From Ornithinimicrobium pratense (GTDB lineage Bacteria; Actinomycetota; Actinomycetes; Actinomycetales; Dermatophilaceae): a DNA stretch of 64,000 nucleotides. Shown here piece after piece: positions 34,496-44,072 of this stretch; position 1 is the first letter of the stretch; every line of letters begins with the position of its first letter. Both the position numbers and the translations under genes were made by a program. The stretch covers positions 2,170,001 to 2,234,000 of the forward strand of contig NZ_CP044427.1 in the NCBI RefSeq assembly GCF_008843165.1. The letters are read 5' to 3'. The notes beneath the pieces were generated by a model that worked only from the letters and a program-made list of their open reading frames with translations, did not search any database and had not been told where the DNA came from.

Positions 34496-35632
34496 TTACT
34501 CACCACCCAGGTGGGCGGGCAGCACCGGGTTCAAGCCCTGCCAGCGCGCAAGATCTTCGATCTCGGCGACCACCCGGTCCCGGCGTGCAGCGCTCCATTC
34601 CCCGTCCTCGTGCAGCGCGTCCACACGCAGCACACCCGCCTTGCGGTCGGCGGTCGCGTCCACCTTGCCCACCAACTGGTCCCCGTCGAGCACGGGTAAG
34701 GCGTAGTAGCCCCAGCGTCGCTTGGCCTTGGGCTTGTACATCTCCAGGACGTAGTCGAAGTCGAAGATCTGCCCCATCCGGGTGCGGTCGAAGACCAGCC
34801 GGTCAATCGGGCACAGCAGCGCCGCGCGACCCTGGAAGGCAGCGCCGTCCAGGTAGCGCGGGTCGACCCGCCAGGTACCGGGCAGCCCCTCAACCACCGC
34901 CTCCTCTCCCGCCTCGCCCCCGTCGAGCGACTCAGTGGGGCACTGGGGTCCGCGCGGGCGCAGGATGCCGCAAGCCGCCAGCCGGCGTCGGTCCTGCTCG
35001 GCTATCGCCTCCTCGAGCGGCAGGGCCGGCACCCCGGGGTACACGCGTTCGGCGAGGTCCCAGAGCCGCTGCCCGCCCTCCCTGCTCGCCACCGCGACCT
35101 CGCCGCGCGCGACCATGAAGTCGAGAAGCCGCCCCAAGTTCTTCTCGTGCGTCCATCCGCTCGAGCGCCACGGCACCTCGGTCGTGTCCGGCAGGCCGCC
35201 GGTGGGGGTGGGGCCCTCCGCCTGCAGGTGGGCCAGCACGTCGCGCCGCGCCCGGTCGTTCCCCGCTACCCACTCGGCGTTGTGCCGCTGCCAGCCCAGC
35301 AGCCCCTCGCGACCGGGCAACGTCACCGGCCACCCCGCCATCGCGGTGGCATACAGCGCGATGTCTTCGGCCGGGCGGATGTGCCCGTGCAGCTCCACCA
35401 GCGTCCGGTCGGCCAAGAGCCGGGTCAGCTCACCGGTGTCGTAGTCGCTGCCGAGACGGCTCCACAGCACCAGGTGCTGCGCCGGTGCCACCGCGTTCAC
35501 CGGGTCGATCTGCAGGTGCGCGAGCTCGCGCACGGCCTCGACGACGTCGCCCGGGCGGGGCCGGCTGAGCAGCTGGGCCCGCACGGCGACCCGGCGGGCG
35601 TCACGGGCGGTGAGGCGGTGCGGCTGCTGCAT
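34496..35632 (-). CDS. Winged-helix YcaQ-like DNA glycosylase family protein
   Basis: A 378-residue protein of the YcaQ (AlkX) family. It begins RLTARDARRVAVRAQLLSRPRPGDV with a helix pattern of the HTH_42 fold, then LAHLQIDPVNAVAPAQHLVLWSRLG (QIDPV hallmark) and PIDRLVFDRTRMGQIFDFDYVLEMY. YcaQ-type enzymes in other bacteria unhook interstrand crosslinks and protect against self-made alkylating products. ATG at 35632 follows TACCGT (35644-35639) by six bases. It is divergent from pncA. Confidence 0.88.
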   Translation of the reverse strand: MQQPHRLTARDARRVAVRAQLLSRPRPGDVVEAVRELAHLQIDPVNAVAPAQHLVLWSRLGSDYDTGELTRLLADRTLVELHGHIRPAEDIALYATAMAGWPVTLPGREGLLGWQRHNAEWVAGNDRARRDVLAHLQAEGPTPTGGLPDTTEVPWRSSGWTHEKNLGRLLDFMVARGEVAVASREGGQRLWDLAERVYPGVPALPLEEAIAEQDRRRLAACGILRPRGPQCPTESLDGGEAGEEAVVEGLPGTWRVDPRYLDGAAFQGRAALLCPIDRLVFDRTRMGQIFDFDYVLEMYKPKAKRRWGYYALPVLDGDQLVGKVDATADRKAGVLRVDALHEDGEWSAARRDRVVAEIEDLARWQGLNPVLPAHLGGE

Positions 35633-35686
35633 ACGAGCACGGTATGCCCTTCGGAGGACAGAAGGTGTCCGCCGAGACCCAGGCGG

Positions 35687-35692
35687 TAGCGT
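35687..35692 (+). promoter_or_regulatory. -10 box of leaderless pncA
   Basis: TAGCGT ends seven bases before the pncA ATG at 35700. Confidence 0.45.
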
Positions 35693-35699
35693 GAGAGCC

Positions 35700-36287
35700 A
35701 TGAGCACCGCACTGATCGTGGTCGACGTCCAGAACGACTTCTGCGAGGGGGGCTCCCTCGCCGTCGAGGGAGGCGGGGCGGTGGCCCAGGGAGTGAGCCG
35801 TCACCTGGCCGAGCACGGCGCCCGGTATGCCGCTGTGGTGGCCACCGCAGACTGGCACGTCGACCCTGGCAACCACTGGTCCGACGAGCCGGACTTCCAG
35901 AGCTCCTGGCCGGTGCACTGCGAGGCCGGCACGATCGGCGCCGAGTTCCATCCGGCCCTGGCGCCGGCGTTGGAGCACGTGCAGGCGGTCTTTCGCAAGG
36001 GCGAGCACGAGGCCGCCTACAGCGGCTTCGAGGGCGCCACGCAGACCCACGGCCGGCGGCTGGGCCTGGCCGAGTGGCTGAGCGAGCGCGGCATTGCCTC
36101 GGTCGAGGTGGCTGGCATCGCGACCGACTACTGCGTACGGGCCACGGCTCTGGACGCGGTTGGCCAGGGCCTGCGCACCACCGTCCTTGTCGACCTCATC
36201 GCCGGCGTGGCCCCGGAGAGCACCGAGCGGGCACTGGAGGAGCTGCGCGCCGCGGGGGTCGGGGTCCGGTCGGCCGACGTGGCATAA
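35700..36287 (+). CDS. pncA: Nicotinamidase (isochorismatase family)
   Basis: PncA hydrolyses nicotinamide to nicotinate, the substrate of PncB. The 195-residue protein has the catalytic triad: Asp in VVDVQNDF (about 9-16), Lys in VFRKGEH (about 100), and Cys in ATDYCVRATA (about 144). The metal site is in ADWHVDPGNHW. It ends convergently 20 bp from hmgA. Confidence 0.95.
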   Translation: MSTALIVVDVQNDFCEGGSLAVEGGGAVAQGVSRHLAEHGARYAAVVATADWHVDPGNHWSDEPDFQSSWPVHCEAGTIGAEFHPALAPALEHVQAVFRKGEHEAAYSGFEGATQTHGRRLGLAEWLSERGIASVEVAGIATDYCVRATALDAVGQGLRTTVLVDLIAGVAPESTERALEELRAAGVGVRSADVA

Positions 36288-36306
36288 CCGTGAGGCCGGG
36301 CGGCCG

Positions 36307-37623
36307 TTAGGTGGTGGAGAAGACCTCGTCCGACCCCGGCTGCCCGCCCCTGGCCGCAGCCAGCCCACGTCCCCAGGACCCGGCATACTTCCCGTCGTCC
36401 ACCGCGAGACCGGCCTCGCCCAGCTCCAGCGGCCGGAAGGTGTCGACCATCACCGCGGTCTCGTCGAAGTACTCCACGCCGAGCGAGGCCTCTGTGGCCC
36501 CCGGCTGAGGGCCGTGGGCGTGCCCACCGGGGTGGACCGAGACCGAGCCCTTACCGATCCCGCTGCCCTTGCGCGCCTCGTAGTCACCGTCGACGTAGAA
36601 CATGATCTCGTCAGAGTCGACGTTGGAGTGGTAGTAGGGCACCGGGACCGCCAGGGGGTGGTAGTCCACCTTGCGCGGCACGAAGTTGCAGATGACGAAG
36701 TTGTGGCCCTCGAAGACCTGGTGCACCGGTGGCGGCTGGTGCACCCGTCCAGTGATCGGCTCGAAGTCGCGAATGTTGAAGACGTAGGGGTACAGGCAGC
36801 CGTCCCAACCAACGACGTCGAAGGGGTGGTAGGGGTAGGTGTAGACGGTGCCGACCATGCCGCCGGTGGAGTGCTCGCCGCTGCCACGGTGCTTGATGTA
36901 GACCTCGGTCGGTTCATCCCGGTCCGCGCCCACGTCCTCCGCCAACAGGGGGCCCTGAGGGGTGCGCAGGTCGCGCTCGCAGTAGGGCGCGTGCTCGAGC
37001 ATCTGGCCGAAGCGGGACAGGTAGCGCTTTGGCGGCCCGATGTGGCTGTTGGCCTCGATGACATACGCGCGCAGGGGCTCCACGAAGTCAGCGTCACCCT
37101 CCACCAAGGGGATCCAGCGGTGGGTGGTCGCCCTCGGGATCATCATGTAGTCACCCTGGGCGACGTCGAAAGCGCCGAAGACAGTCTCCACCCGGGCCCC
37201 GCCCCGCTCGACGTAGACGCATTCGTCCCCGATTCCGTTGCGGTAGTAGGGGCTCGGAGTGTCGGCGACGACGTACAGCAGGCGGACGTCTGCGTTGCCC
37301 AGCACCAGCCGTCGGCCGCTGACCACGTCGACGCCCTGCTCCACGGTCGCGGTGCCATCCTGTGCGCGAGACTCCACGAAGAGGTCGTGCAGCAACAGGT
37401 GACGCGGCAGCAGCGGGTGGTTGGGCACGGTGGACATGTCGCCGAGGTCCCACACCCGGGCCTCGGCGATCGCCGAGGGGATGTTGCGGTGGTAGAGCAG
37501 GCTGGAGTCAGAGGAGAAGCCCTCCTCACCCATGAGCTCCTCGTAGTACAGGTTGCCCTGCTCGTCGCGATGCTGGGTATGCCGTTTCGGGGGCACCTTG
37601 CCCCTGCACTGGTAGTGGGCCAT
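36307..37623 (-). CDS. hmgA: Homogentisate 1,2-dioxygenase
   Basis: HmgA opens homogentisate to maleylacetoacetate using Fe2+ and oxygen. The 438-residue cupin protein shows IPRATTHRW, VHPGGHAHGPQPG (iron-ligand region near the C-terminus) and NFVICNFVPRKVDYHP, with QVFEGHNFV before it. ATG at 37623 has GAGGAG at correct spacing, so unlike its neighbours it has a leader. A perfect inverted repeat sits 19-37 bp upstream. No separate maleylacetoacetate isomerase gene is seen in this window. Confidence 0.95.
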   Translation of the reverse strand: MAHYQCRGKVPPKRHTQHRDEQGNLYYEELMGEEGFSSDSSLLYHRNIPSAIAEARVWDLGDMSTVPNHPLLPRHLLLHDLFVESRAQDGTATVEQGVDVVSGRRLVLGNADVRLLYVVADTPSPYYRNGIGDECVYVERGGARVETVFGAFDVAQGDYMMIPRATTHRWIPLVEGDADFVEPLRAYVIEANSHIGPPKRYLSRFGQMLEHAPYCERDLRTPQGPLLAEDVGADRDEPTEVYIKHRGSGEHSTGGMVGTVYTYPYHPFDVVGWDGCLYPYVFNIRDFEPITGRVHQPPPVHQVFEGHNFVICNFVPRKVDYHPLAVPVPYYHSNVDSDEIMFYVDGDYEARKGSGIGKGSVSVHPGGHAHGPQPGATEASLGVEYFDETAVMVDTFRPLELGEAGLAVDDGKYAGSWGRGLAAARGGQPGSDEVFSTT

Positions 37624-37641
37624 GACATCTCCTCGGGATCG

Positions 37642-37660
37642 CCGTCCGACTATCGGACGG
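37642..37660. promoter_or_regulatory. Inverted repeat operator, hmgA / 37702 intergenic region
   Basis: CCGTCCGA (37642-37649) and TCGGACGG (37653-37660) are a perfect inverted repeat around CTA. Read from the hmgA side it is flanked by TT, giving TTCCGTCCGA, similar to IclR-family operators that contain TTCCG...CGGAA halves. It lies in the 78-bp divergent gap. The IclR-type gene at 43419-44072 is a candidate binder. Confidence 0.65.
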
Positions 37661-37688
37661 AACTGTCGCCTCTAGCCCCACCTTGCAG

Positions 37689-37694
37689 TAGCGT
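37689..37694 (+). promoter_or_regulatory. -10 box of the 37702 / fah operon
   Basis: TAGCGT ends seven bases before ATG 37702. Together with the inverted repeat it suggests joint control of both arms. Confidence 0.45.
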
Positions 37695-37701
37695 GCAGAG
37701 C

Positions 37702-38601
37702 ATGTCAACGACGCCTGCCCCGCGCACGCTGTTCCAGGAGTGGATCGACGACGCGGCCGTCTTTCCGCCGGGCAACGCACCCGCACCGCGGGCCTGGGCT
37801 GAGCACGTTGAGATGCTGTCCGGCTCGGAGGGGGACCTGCTGGGCCCGCTGCTGATCGGAGCCACCGCGGCGGAGGACCTGGCGCGAGCCGTCCTGGTGC
37901 ACGGCGCGCCCGACCACGTCTCCCCGGTAGAGGTCGCGGTCGTGGGCCGGGCGGGGACCTCGGTGGAGGACGTGGCCGGCGCCGTCCGCTCTCTGCAGGA
38001 CCAGGTGCACCTCCGCGTCACCGGCGCCGAGGTCACCCACGGCGAAGGCGACTGGCGTCGGCTGGTCGACCTGGGGCTGCGCACGGCCGTCGAGGTGCCC
38101 CGCCAGGGCCGAAACCTGTCGCGCGCGCTGGACGACCTCGGAACCGGCGTCGCGGAGGAGGTCGGTGGCTCGGACACCCCAACGGCGTTGGTCAAGTGGC
38201 GCACCCAGGCCACACCGGCCGCCGCTGCCCCCGACGCCCGGCAGCTGGCCGAGTTCCTCCTGGCCACCCACGAGCGAGCCTTGGCGTTCAAGCTCACCGG
38301 CGGGCTGCACCGGGCCGTCGCACCGGGGCCCTCGGGCGACGAGCCGCACGGCGCGCTCAACATCCTGGTGGCTACCCACCACCTGATCAGGGGAAGCACC
38401 CTGTCCGAGCTGGTCGCCACCCTGGAGCTGCAGGACGGCGAGGCGCTGGCGGCTCTGCTGGCCGGCCTGACCGCGGCCGAGGTCGAGGCCCTCCGGGCCC
38501 GCTTCGTCTCCTTCGGGTGCTGCGGCGTCCTCGACCCCATCAACGACCTGGCACGCCTCGGCCTGATCACCACACCCCATACCCCTATCGAGGAGAGCTG
38601 A
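37702..38601 (+). CDS. Uncharacterised protein in the homogentisate locus
   Basis: A 299-residue cytosolic protein of no family I recognise, read from ATG 37702. Notable segments: DDAAVFPPGNAPAP (about 17-30), VKWRTQA (about 164-170), AFKLTGGLHRAV (about 195-206), DEPHGALNILVA (about 214-225), and SFGCCGVLDPINDL (about 273-286) with adjacent cysteines. The alternating strand-helix pattern and lysine- or glycine-tipped strands suggest a TIM-barrel-like enzyme. It is coupled to fah through TGATG and divergent from hmgA, so a role in tyrosine/homogentisate breakdown is likely. Maleylacetoacetate isomerase activity is a guess worth testing, since no known isomerase is nearby. Confidence 0.75.
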   Translation: MSTTPAPRTLFQEWIDDAAVFPPGNAPAPRAWAEHVEMLSGSEGDLLGPLLIGATAAEDLARAVLVHGAPDHVSPVEVAVVGRAGTSVEDVAGAVRSLQDQVHLRVTGAEVTHGEGDWRRLVDLGLRTAVEVPRQGRNLSRALDDLGTGVAEEVGGSDTPTALVKWRTQATPAAAAPDARQLAEFLLATHERALAFKLTGGLHRAVAPGPSGDEPHGALNILVATHHLIRGSTLSELVATLELQDGEALAALLAGLTAAEVEALRARFVSFGCCGVLDPINDLARLGLITTPHTPIEES

Positions 38602-39821
38602 TGACCGCGTCGAGGCACGCGCTGGACCTGCCCGCCGACCACCCGTTCACCGTCCACCACCTGCCCTACGGCGCGGTGAGCGACGGGCCGGACGCGCCGC
38701 CTCGGCTAGCGGTGCGGGTCGGTGACCACGCCTTGGACCTGGCCTCCTTCGCGGCGGACACCCCGTGGACAGCAGCCCTGGCCGGGCCGACCCTGAACGC
38801 CTTCCTGGAGCTGGGTCCCACAGCATGGGCGGGGTTGCGGGAGCACCTGACGCAGGCGCTGACCGACCCGAGGCGGCGGGCCGAGGTGGAGCAGCACCTG
38901 CGCCCTCTCACCGAGCTCACCACCCACCTGCCACTGGAGGTCAAGGACTACGTCGACTTCTACGCCAGCGAGCAGCACGCCACCAATGTGGGGCGCATCT
39001 TCCGCCCCGACGGCGAGCCGCTGACGCCCAACTGGAAGCACCTGCCGATCGGCTATCACGGTCGTTCCTCGACCATCGTCGTCTCCGGCACCGACATCCC
39101 CCGTCCGGTGGGCCAGCGCAAGGCACCGAGCGACCCGGAGCCGACCTTCGGCCCGAGCATCAAGCTGGACATCGAGGCTGAGCTGGGATTCGTGGTCGCA
39201 GGCTCGACACCCCTGGGCTCCCCCGTCGGGATCGACGATGCGGCGGACCATCTCTTCGGCGTGGCGCTCTTCAACGACTGGTCGGCCCGGGACCTGCAGG
39301 CCTGGGAGTACGTCCCACTCGGGCCCTTCCTGGGCAAGAGCTTCGCCTCATCGGTGGCGGCGTGGATCACTCCGATGGCCGCGCTGGAGGCAGCGCGCAT
39401 CCAGCTTCCCGCGCAGGACCCCCAACCCCTGCCCTACCTCACCGGGTCCGGGGCCGGCCTGTTCGGACTGGACATCACCATGGAGGTCCGGCTCAACGGG
39501 GAGGTGGTGTCACGTCCGCCCTACCGCGCGATGTACTGGTCGCCCGCGCAGATGCTCGCGCACCTGACGGTCAACGGCGCCCGCCTGTCCAGCGGCGACC
39601 TCTTCGCCTCCGGGACGGTCTCCGGCACGCAGCGGGAGCAGCGCGGGTCCTTCCTCGAGCTGTCCTGGAACGGCACGGAGCCCTTTACCCTCCCCGACGG
39701 CTCGGAGCACGCCTTCCTCCGGGACGGCGACACGGTGACGATCACCGCGACCGCACCCGGCCAGCACGGCTCCACGCTGGGCCTGGCCGAGGTGACGGGG
39801 ACGATCCGACCCGCCCGCTGA
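38601..39821 (+). CDS. fahA: Fumarylacetoacetase
   Basis: Fah splits fumarylacetoacetate into fumarate and acetoacetate, the last step of tyrosine catabolism. The 406-residue protein has VKDYVDFYASEQHATNVGRIFR (about 114-135), WKHLPIGYHGRSSTIV, DIEAELGFVVAG (metal-binding) and FNDWSARDLQAWEYVPLGPFLGKSF. ATG at 38601 overlaps the previous stop by one base. The usual length of the animal and bacterial long form is ~415. Confidence 0.96.
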   Translation: MTASRHALDLPADHPFTVHHLPYGAVSDGPDAPPRLAVRVGDHALDLASFAADTPWTAALAGPTLNAFLELGPTAWAGLREHLTQALTDPRRRAEVEQHLRPLTELTTHLPLEVKDYVDFYASEQHATNVGRIFRPDGEPLTPNWKHLPIGYHGRSSTIVVSGTDIPRPVGQRKAPSDPEPTFGPSIKLDIEAELGFVVAGSTPLGSPVGIDDAADHLFGVALFNDWSARDLQAWEYVPLGPFLGKSFASSVAAWITPMAALEAARIQLPAQDPQPLPYLTGSGAGLFGLDITMEVRLNGEVVSRPPYRAMYWSPAQMLAHLTVNGARLSSGDLFASGTVSGTQREQRGSFLELSWNGTEPFTLPDGSEHAFLRDGDTVTITATAPGQHGSTLGLAEVTGTIRPAR

Positions 39822-39851
39822 CCGGGCCGGGGTGGGACGGGGCGCAGCGGT

Positions 39852-39899
39852 CCACCGCCCCACCGCCCCACCGCCCCACCGCCCCACCGCCCCACCGCC
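39852..39899 (+). repeat. 8-bp tandem repeat CCACCGCC
   Basis: About six tandem copies of the 8-bp unit CCACCGCC fill 39852-39899 between the fah stop and the stop of the convergent RDD gene. The units are identical, so the array may vary in length between strains. Confidence 0.85.
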
Positions 39900-39906
39900 G
39901 AGAGCG

Positions 39907-40800
39907 TCAGCCGCGGTGGTGGCGCACCACGTTGGTTTTGGCGGCCTTGTCGTGCAGGGCCTGCCGCTTGGGGTCCCACAGCGGCCACAGGTAGTTCAGC
40001 AACGTCGCGATCCACCCCAGATAAGGGATCTGCGGCAGCAACTGGTAGATGGCGCCCCGGATCGCAGCCGCCCCGAGCGTGGGATTGCCGGGTGTCTCGC
40101 GTAGCCGGACGCGAAGCCCGGTGATGAGCTTGCCGACGGTGCCGCCGAAGAGGTGGACCATCCCGATCTCGTAGACGAGGCCGAAGATGAGCGAGGCCAT
40201 CGTGATGCGGAACAGATCGGACTCCAGCCCGGCCGGCATCGTCGGGGCCATCGTGGAACCGGCCTGGGCCGTCGTGAGGACGTCATCCATCCACGTGCCG
40301 AGGTTGTCGGTGAAATCGGGAGCCGCGAGGGGCATGACGACCAAGAAACCCACGATTCCCAGGAGGATGCCGTCGATCAGCCTGGCCAGCACCCGGTGCC
40401 ACCACCCAGCCAGCGGCTGACCGTCCGGCGTGGTCGCCCGGCTGCCCGCCAGCTGTCCCGGGTAAGCCCCCGGCATCGAGGCCCCCTGCCACTGGCCCTG
40501 CTGGACATAGGGCTGCTGCGGGTCATAGCCGCCCTGCCCGTAACCCCCCTGACCGTAACCGCCTTGCCCGTAGCCCCCCTGGCCGTAACCGCCCTGGCCG
40601 TCACCGCCCCCCTGCTGGCCATAGCCACCCTGCCCGTCAGTCTGTCCCGGCGCAGCGCCCAACGACTGCTGGCTCTGCCCCGCGCGGTCCAGCCCCGGCT
40701 TCTGCTTGGGCGAGGTGTGGTTGGTCCACTGCACGCCGTCCCAGTAGCGAAGGTTGTCCTGGTCCTGTGGGTCGTCGTACCACCCTGCCTGCTGACTCAT
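39907..40800 (-). CDS. DUF2510 + RDD domain membrane protein with GYGQG repeats
   Basis: A 297-residue membrane protein. The N-terminal ~35 residues (AGWYDDPQDQDNLRYWDGVQWTNHT) are a DUF2510 domain. Residues ~55-95 are tandem GGYGQ repeats, rich in Gly, Tyr and Gln. The C-terminal half is an RDD domain starting LAGWWHRVLARLIDGILLGI with four hydrophobic helices and the conserved Arg and Asp. ATG at 40800 is chosen. Transport or envelope roles are suspected for RDD proteins. Confidence 0.88.
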   Translation of the reverse strand: MSQQAGWYDDPQDQDNLRYWDGVQWTNHTSPKQKPGLDRAGQSQQSLGAAPGQTDGQGGYGQQGGGDGQGGYGQGGYGQGGYGQGGYGQGGYDPQQPYVQQGQWQGASMPGAYPGQLAGSRATTPDGQPLAGWWHRVLARLIDGILLGIVGFLVVMPLAAPDFTDNLGTWMDDVLTTAQAGSTMAPTMPAGLESDLFRITMASLIFGLVYEIGMVHLFGGTVGKLITGLRVRLRETPGNPTLGAAAIRGAIYQLLPQIPYLGWIATLLNYLWPLWDPKRQALHDKAAKTNVVRHHRG

Positions 40801-40804
40801 GCCC

Positions 40805-41479
40805 CTACTCTCGCACGGGCGTCCGCCCTTCCAGGCCCGCGCTCCCCCCGCTCCCCTTGCCCTCCCCGGTCCGCCGCCCGCCCACCCGGCGAACGAGCTC
40901 ATCCACCACCCGCAGCTGGTCCGCGCGGAACCGGTCGGCAGGGACGGGCGGCAGCAGCTCGTCCCAGTGGGACAGGAAGGTGCCGCGTAGCTGCAGCATG
41001 CCGGCCGGCCTGGCATACAACCACCAGTGCAGGTGCTCCGAACCATCCCCCCATCGAGCCACCTGGATGCGTGGCACCGCCAGGGCGGCGCACGCCGCCT
41101 GCTCCAGCGCGGTCAGCAGCTCTCCTTGCCGGGCCGCTTCGGCGGGCGTCAGGTCCTGCAGGTCGGCGTGCCGTCGGGGCATGAGGAACAGCGCGAACGG
41201 CACGGCACGCGGCTCCAGCGGCAGCCCCAACATCCACCCGTCGTCGTGCCAGACCACATAGCCCGGGTCCAGCTCACCGGCGGCCCGGCAGGTATGACAG
41301 TCCACTCCCCCGGCACCGTGGCGTTCCGGCTCAGCCTCAGCGGGCGGGTCGAGCGGCTTCGGCGTCAGTTCCCCGGTCCAGGGCCACGAGCTCCACTCCT
41401 CGAGCTGAGTGTGCCGGTAACCGTCCGTCTCGATCGCGGCCCGGGCGCGGGCATACCACTCCTGCGGGGTCTCTGCCAT
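40805..41479 (-). CDS. HIT-like domain protein
   Basis: A 224-residue protein with features of the histidine-triad superfamily: FALFLMPRRHADLQDLTPAEAARQ in the middle and GDGSEHLHWWLYARP with H-x-H (about 147-161). A CxxC (DCHTC) lies at about 61. The classic HxHxHxx triad is incomplete. It has a C-terminal Gly/Arg-rich tail. ATG at 41479 follows TAGGCT (41491-41486) by six bases. It is upstream of the RDD gene with four bases between. A nucleotide hydrolase or transferase role is possible. Confidence 0.75.
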   Translation of the reverse strand: MAETPQEWYARARAAIETDGYRHTQLEEWSSWPWTGELTPKPLDPPAEAEPERHGAGGVDCHTCRAAGELDPGYVVWHDDGWMLGLPLEPRAVPFALFLMPRRHADLQDLTPAEAARQGELLTALEQAACAALAVPRIQVARWGDGSEHLHWWLYARPAGMLQLRGTFLSHWDELLPPVPADRFRADQLRVVDELVRRVGGRRTGEGKGSGGSAGLEGRTPVRE

Positions 41480-41485
41480 GGTCAG

Positions 41486-41491
41486 AGCCTA
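41486..41491 (-). promoter_or_regulatory. -10 box of leaderless HIT-like gene
   Basis: TAGGCT on the minus strand ends six bases before ATG 41479. Confidence 0.45.
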
Positions 41492-41529
41492 GGGCTGTCT
41501 GGCCCCGGCCGGCGCCCACGCCCGACGCA

Positions 41530-41566
41530 GGCGGGGCGGCATACCTCCTCGGTATGCCGCCCCGCC
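41530..41566 (-). terminator. Strong hairpin after hpd
   Basis: A perfect 16-bp stem: GGCGGGGCGGCATACC (41530-41545) with GGTATGCCGCCCCGCC (41551-41566) around the loop TCCTC. It follows the hpd stop (41585) by 19 bp and precedes the HIT-like gene promoter. Confidence 0.85.
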
Positions 41567-41584
41567 CAGGGAGTCACGCGACGC

Positions 41585-42916
<1,332 letters not shown>

Positions 42917-42918
42917 CT

Positions 42919-43431
42919 ATGTCTCAGACGGTGGACGAGCTGGACGCCCGGTTGCTGACCCTGTTGGACCAGGACCCCCACATCGGGGTGCTGGGCGCCT
43001 CACGGATCCTGGGGGTCGCCCGGGGCACGGTGCAGGCCCGCCTGGACAAGATGGTCCGCCGCGGGATCATCCGCAGTTTCGCCCCGTCCCTGGACCCGGC
43101 CGCACTGGGGTATCCGGTGATGGCTCTCACCACCCTGGAGATCCGTCAAGGCACCGGCGGTGGGCCCGTGGTCGAGCACCTCTCGGGGATCCCCGAGGTG
43201 CTCGAGGCGCACACCATCACCGGCTCGGGGGACCTGATGCTCAGGGTGGTCGCCAGGGACAACGCCCACCTGCAGGAGGTCATCGACCTGGTCGTCGGCC
43301 ACCCCATGGTCGACCGTTCCTCGACCCTGATCGCGCTGTCCACCCGCATCGCCTACCGCACGATGCCCCTGGTGCAGCGCAGCGCCGGCTCCGGCGCCGC
43401 TGCTGCTGATCACGAGGGTCAGGGTGCTTGA
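42919..43431 (+). CDS. Lrp/AsnC family transcription regulator
   Basis: A 170-residue regulator. N-terminal winged HTH: ELDARLLTLLDQDPHIGVLGASRILGVARGTVQARLDKMVRRGII. C-terminal RAM effector domain with MALTTLEIRQG, LEAHTITGSGDLMLRVVARD and LIALSTRI. ATG at 42919 is taken; an upstream ATG at 42847 would add 24 residues with no family match. Divergence from hpd suggests it controls tyrosine catabolism, probably in response to an aromatic amino acid. Its last 13 bp overlap the iclR end. Confidence 0.92.
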   Translation: MSQTVDELDARLLTLLDQDPHIGVLGASRILGVARGTVQARLDKMVRRGIIRSFAPSLDPAALGYPVMALTTLEIRQGTGGGPVVEHLSGIPEVLEAHTITGSGDLMLRVVARDNAHLQEVIDLVVGHPMVDRSSTLIALSTRIAYRTMPLVQRSAGSGAAAADHEGQGA

Positions 43432-44072
43432 CCGGTCAGGCTGCGGGTGAGCCATCTGGCCGTCGCGACGACCTCGTCCTGGACCGGCGGCGGTGGCCCC
43501 ATGGTCACCACGCCGACCGACGCCTCCAGGCCAGGGACATCCGGCACCCACGCGGCGACGCCATGGGCACCCGGCTGCAGCTCCCCGGTTGTGGCCACGG
43601 GCCGGCTGTCCCCGCTGCGGCGTCCGGCGAGGATGGCTCGGCCGGCAGCACCGCGGTCCAGCGGGTGCCGGCTGCCGACCCGGTAGGAGACGTGGAAGTC
43701 GGTCCAGCTGGGCTCGACCACGACGAGGGCCAGCGCCTGCTCCCCCTCGGCGACGGTGAGGTGGGCAGTGGCGCCGACCTGGTCTGCGAGCTCTCGCAGC
43801 AGGGGACGGGCCAGCTCGACCAGCATCGGCCGCACTGAAAGCTGGAGGCGGGTGACGCCCAGCCCCAGCCGCACGCGCCCGTCCTCCCCGCGGGTGACGA
43901 AGTCGCGGGCCTGCAGGGTCGCCACCAGCCGGTAGATGATCGCCCGGCCCACCCCGAGCTCCTGCGCCAGCGCCGAGACCGTCATCCCCGCCGAGCCGCC
44001 GGGGCTGCCCAGCAGCTGGAGCACCTGCAGCCCTCGGTCGAGGGTCTGGGAGGTCTCCGCAGGCGAGGTCAT
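43419..44072 (-). CDS. IclR family transcription regulator
   Basis: A 217-residue regulator. N-terminal winged HTH: LDRGLQVLQLLG then VSALAQELGVGRAIIYRLVATLQARDFV. C-terminal effector domain: LRELADQVGATAHLTVAEGEQALALVVVEP and LDRGAAGRAILAG. It is about 30-40 residues shorter than typical IclR. Its position near hmgA, fah and hpd makes it the likely binder of the inverted repeat before hmgA. Convergent with the Lrp gene. Confidence 0.92.
   Translation of the reverse strand: MTSPAETSQTLDRGLQVLQLLGSPGGSAGMTVSALAQELGVGRAIIYRLVATLQARDFVTRGEDGRVRLGLGVTRLQLSVRPMLVELARPLLRELADQVGATAHLTVAEGEQALALVVVEPSWTDFHVSYRVGSRHPLDRGAAGRAILAGRRSGDSRPVATTGELQPGAHGVAAWVPDVPGLEASVGVVTMGPPPPVQDEVVATARWLTRSLTGQAP

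Noticed and set aside
36310..37701. Plus-strand open frame running from pncA into the 37702 gene
   Set aside because: It is antisense to hmgA, which has full family motifs. Only the part from 37702 looks like a real protein.
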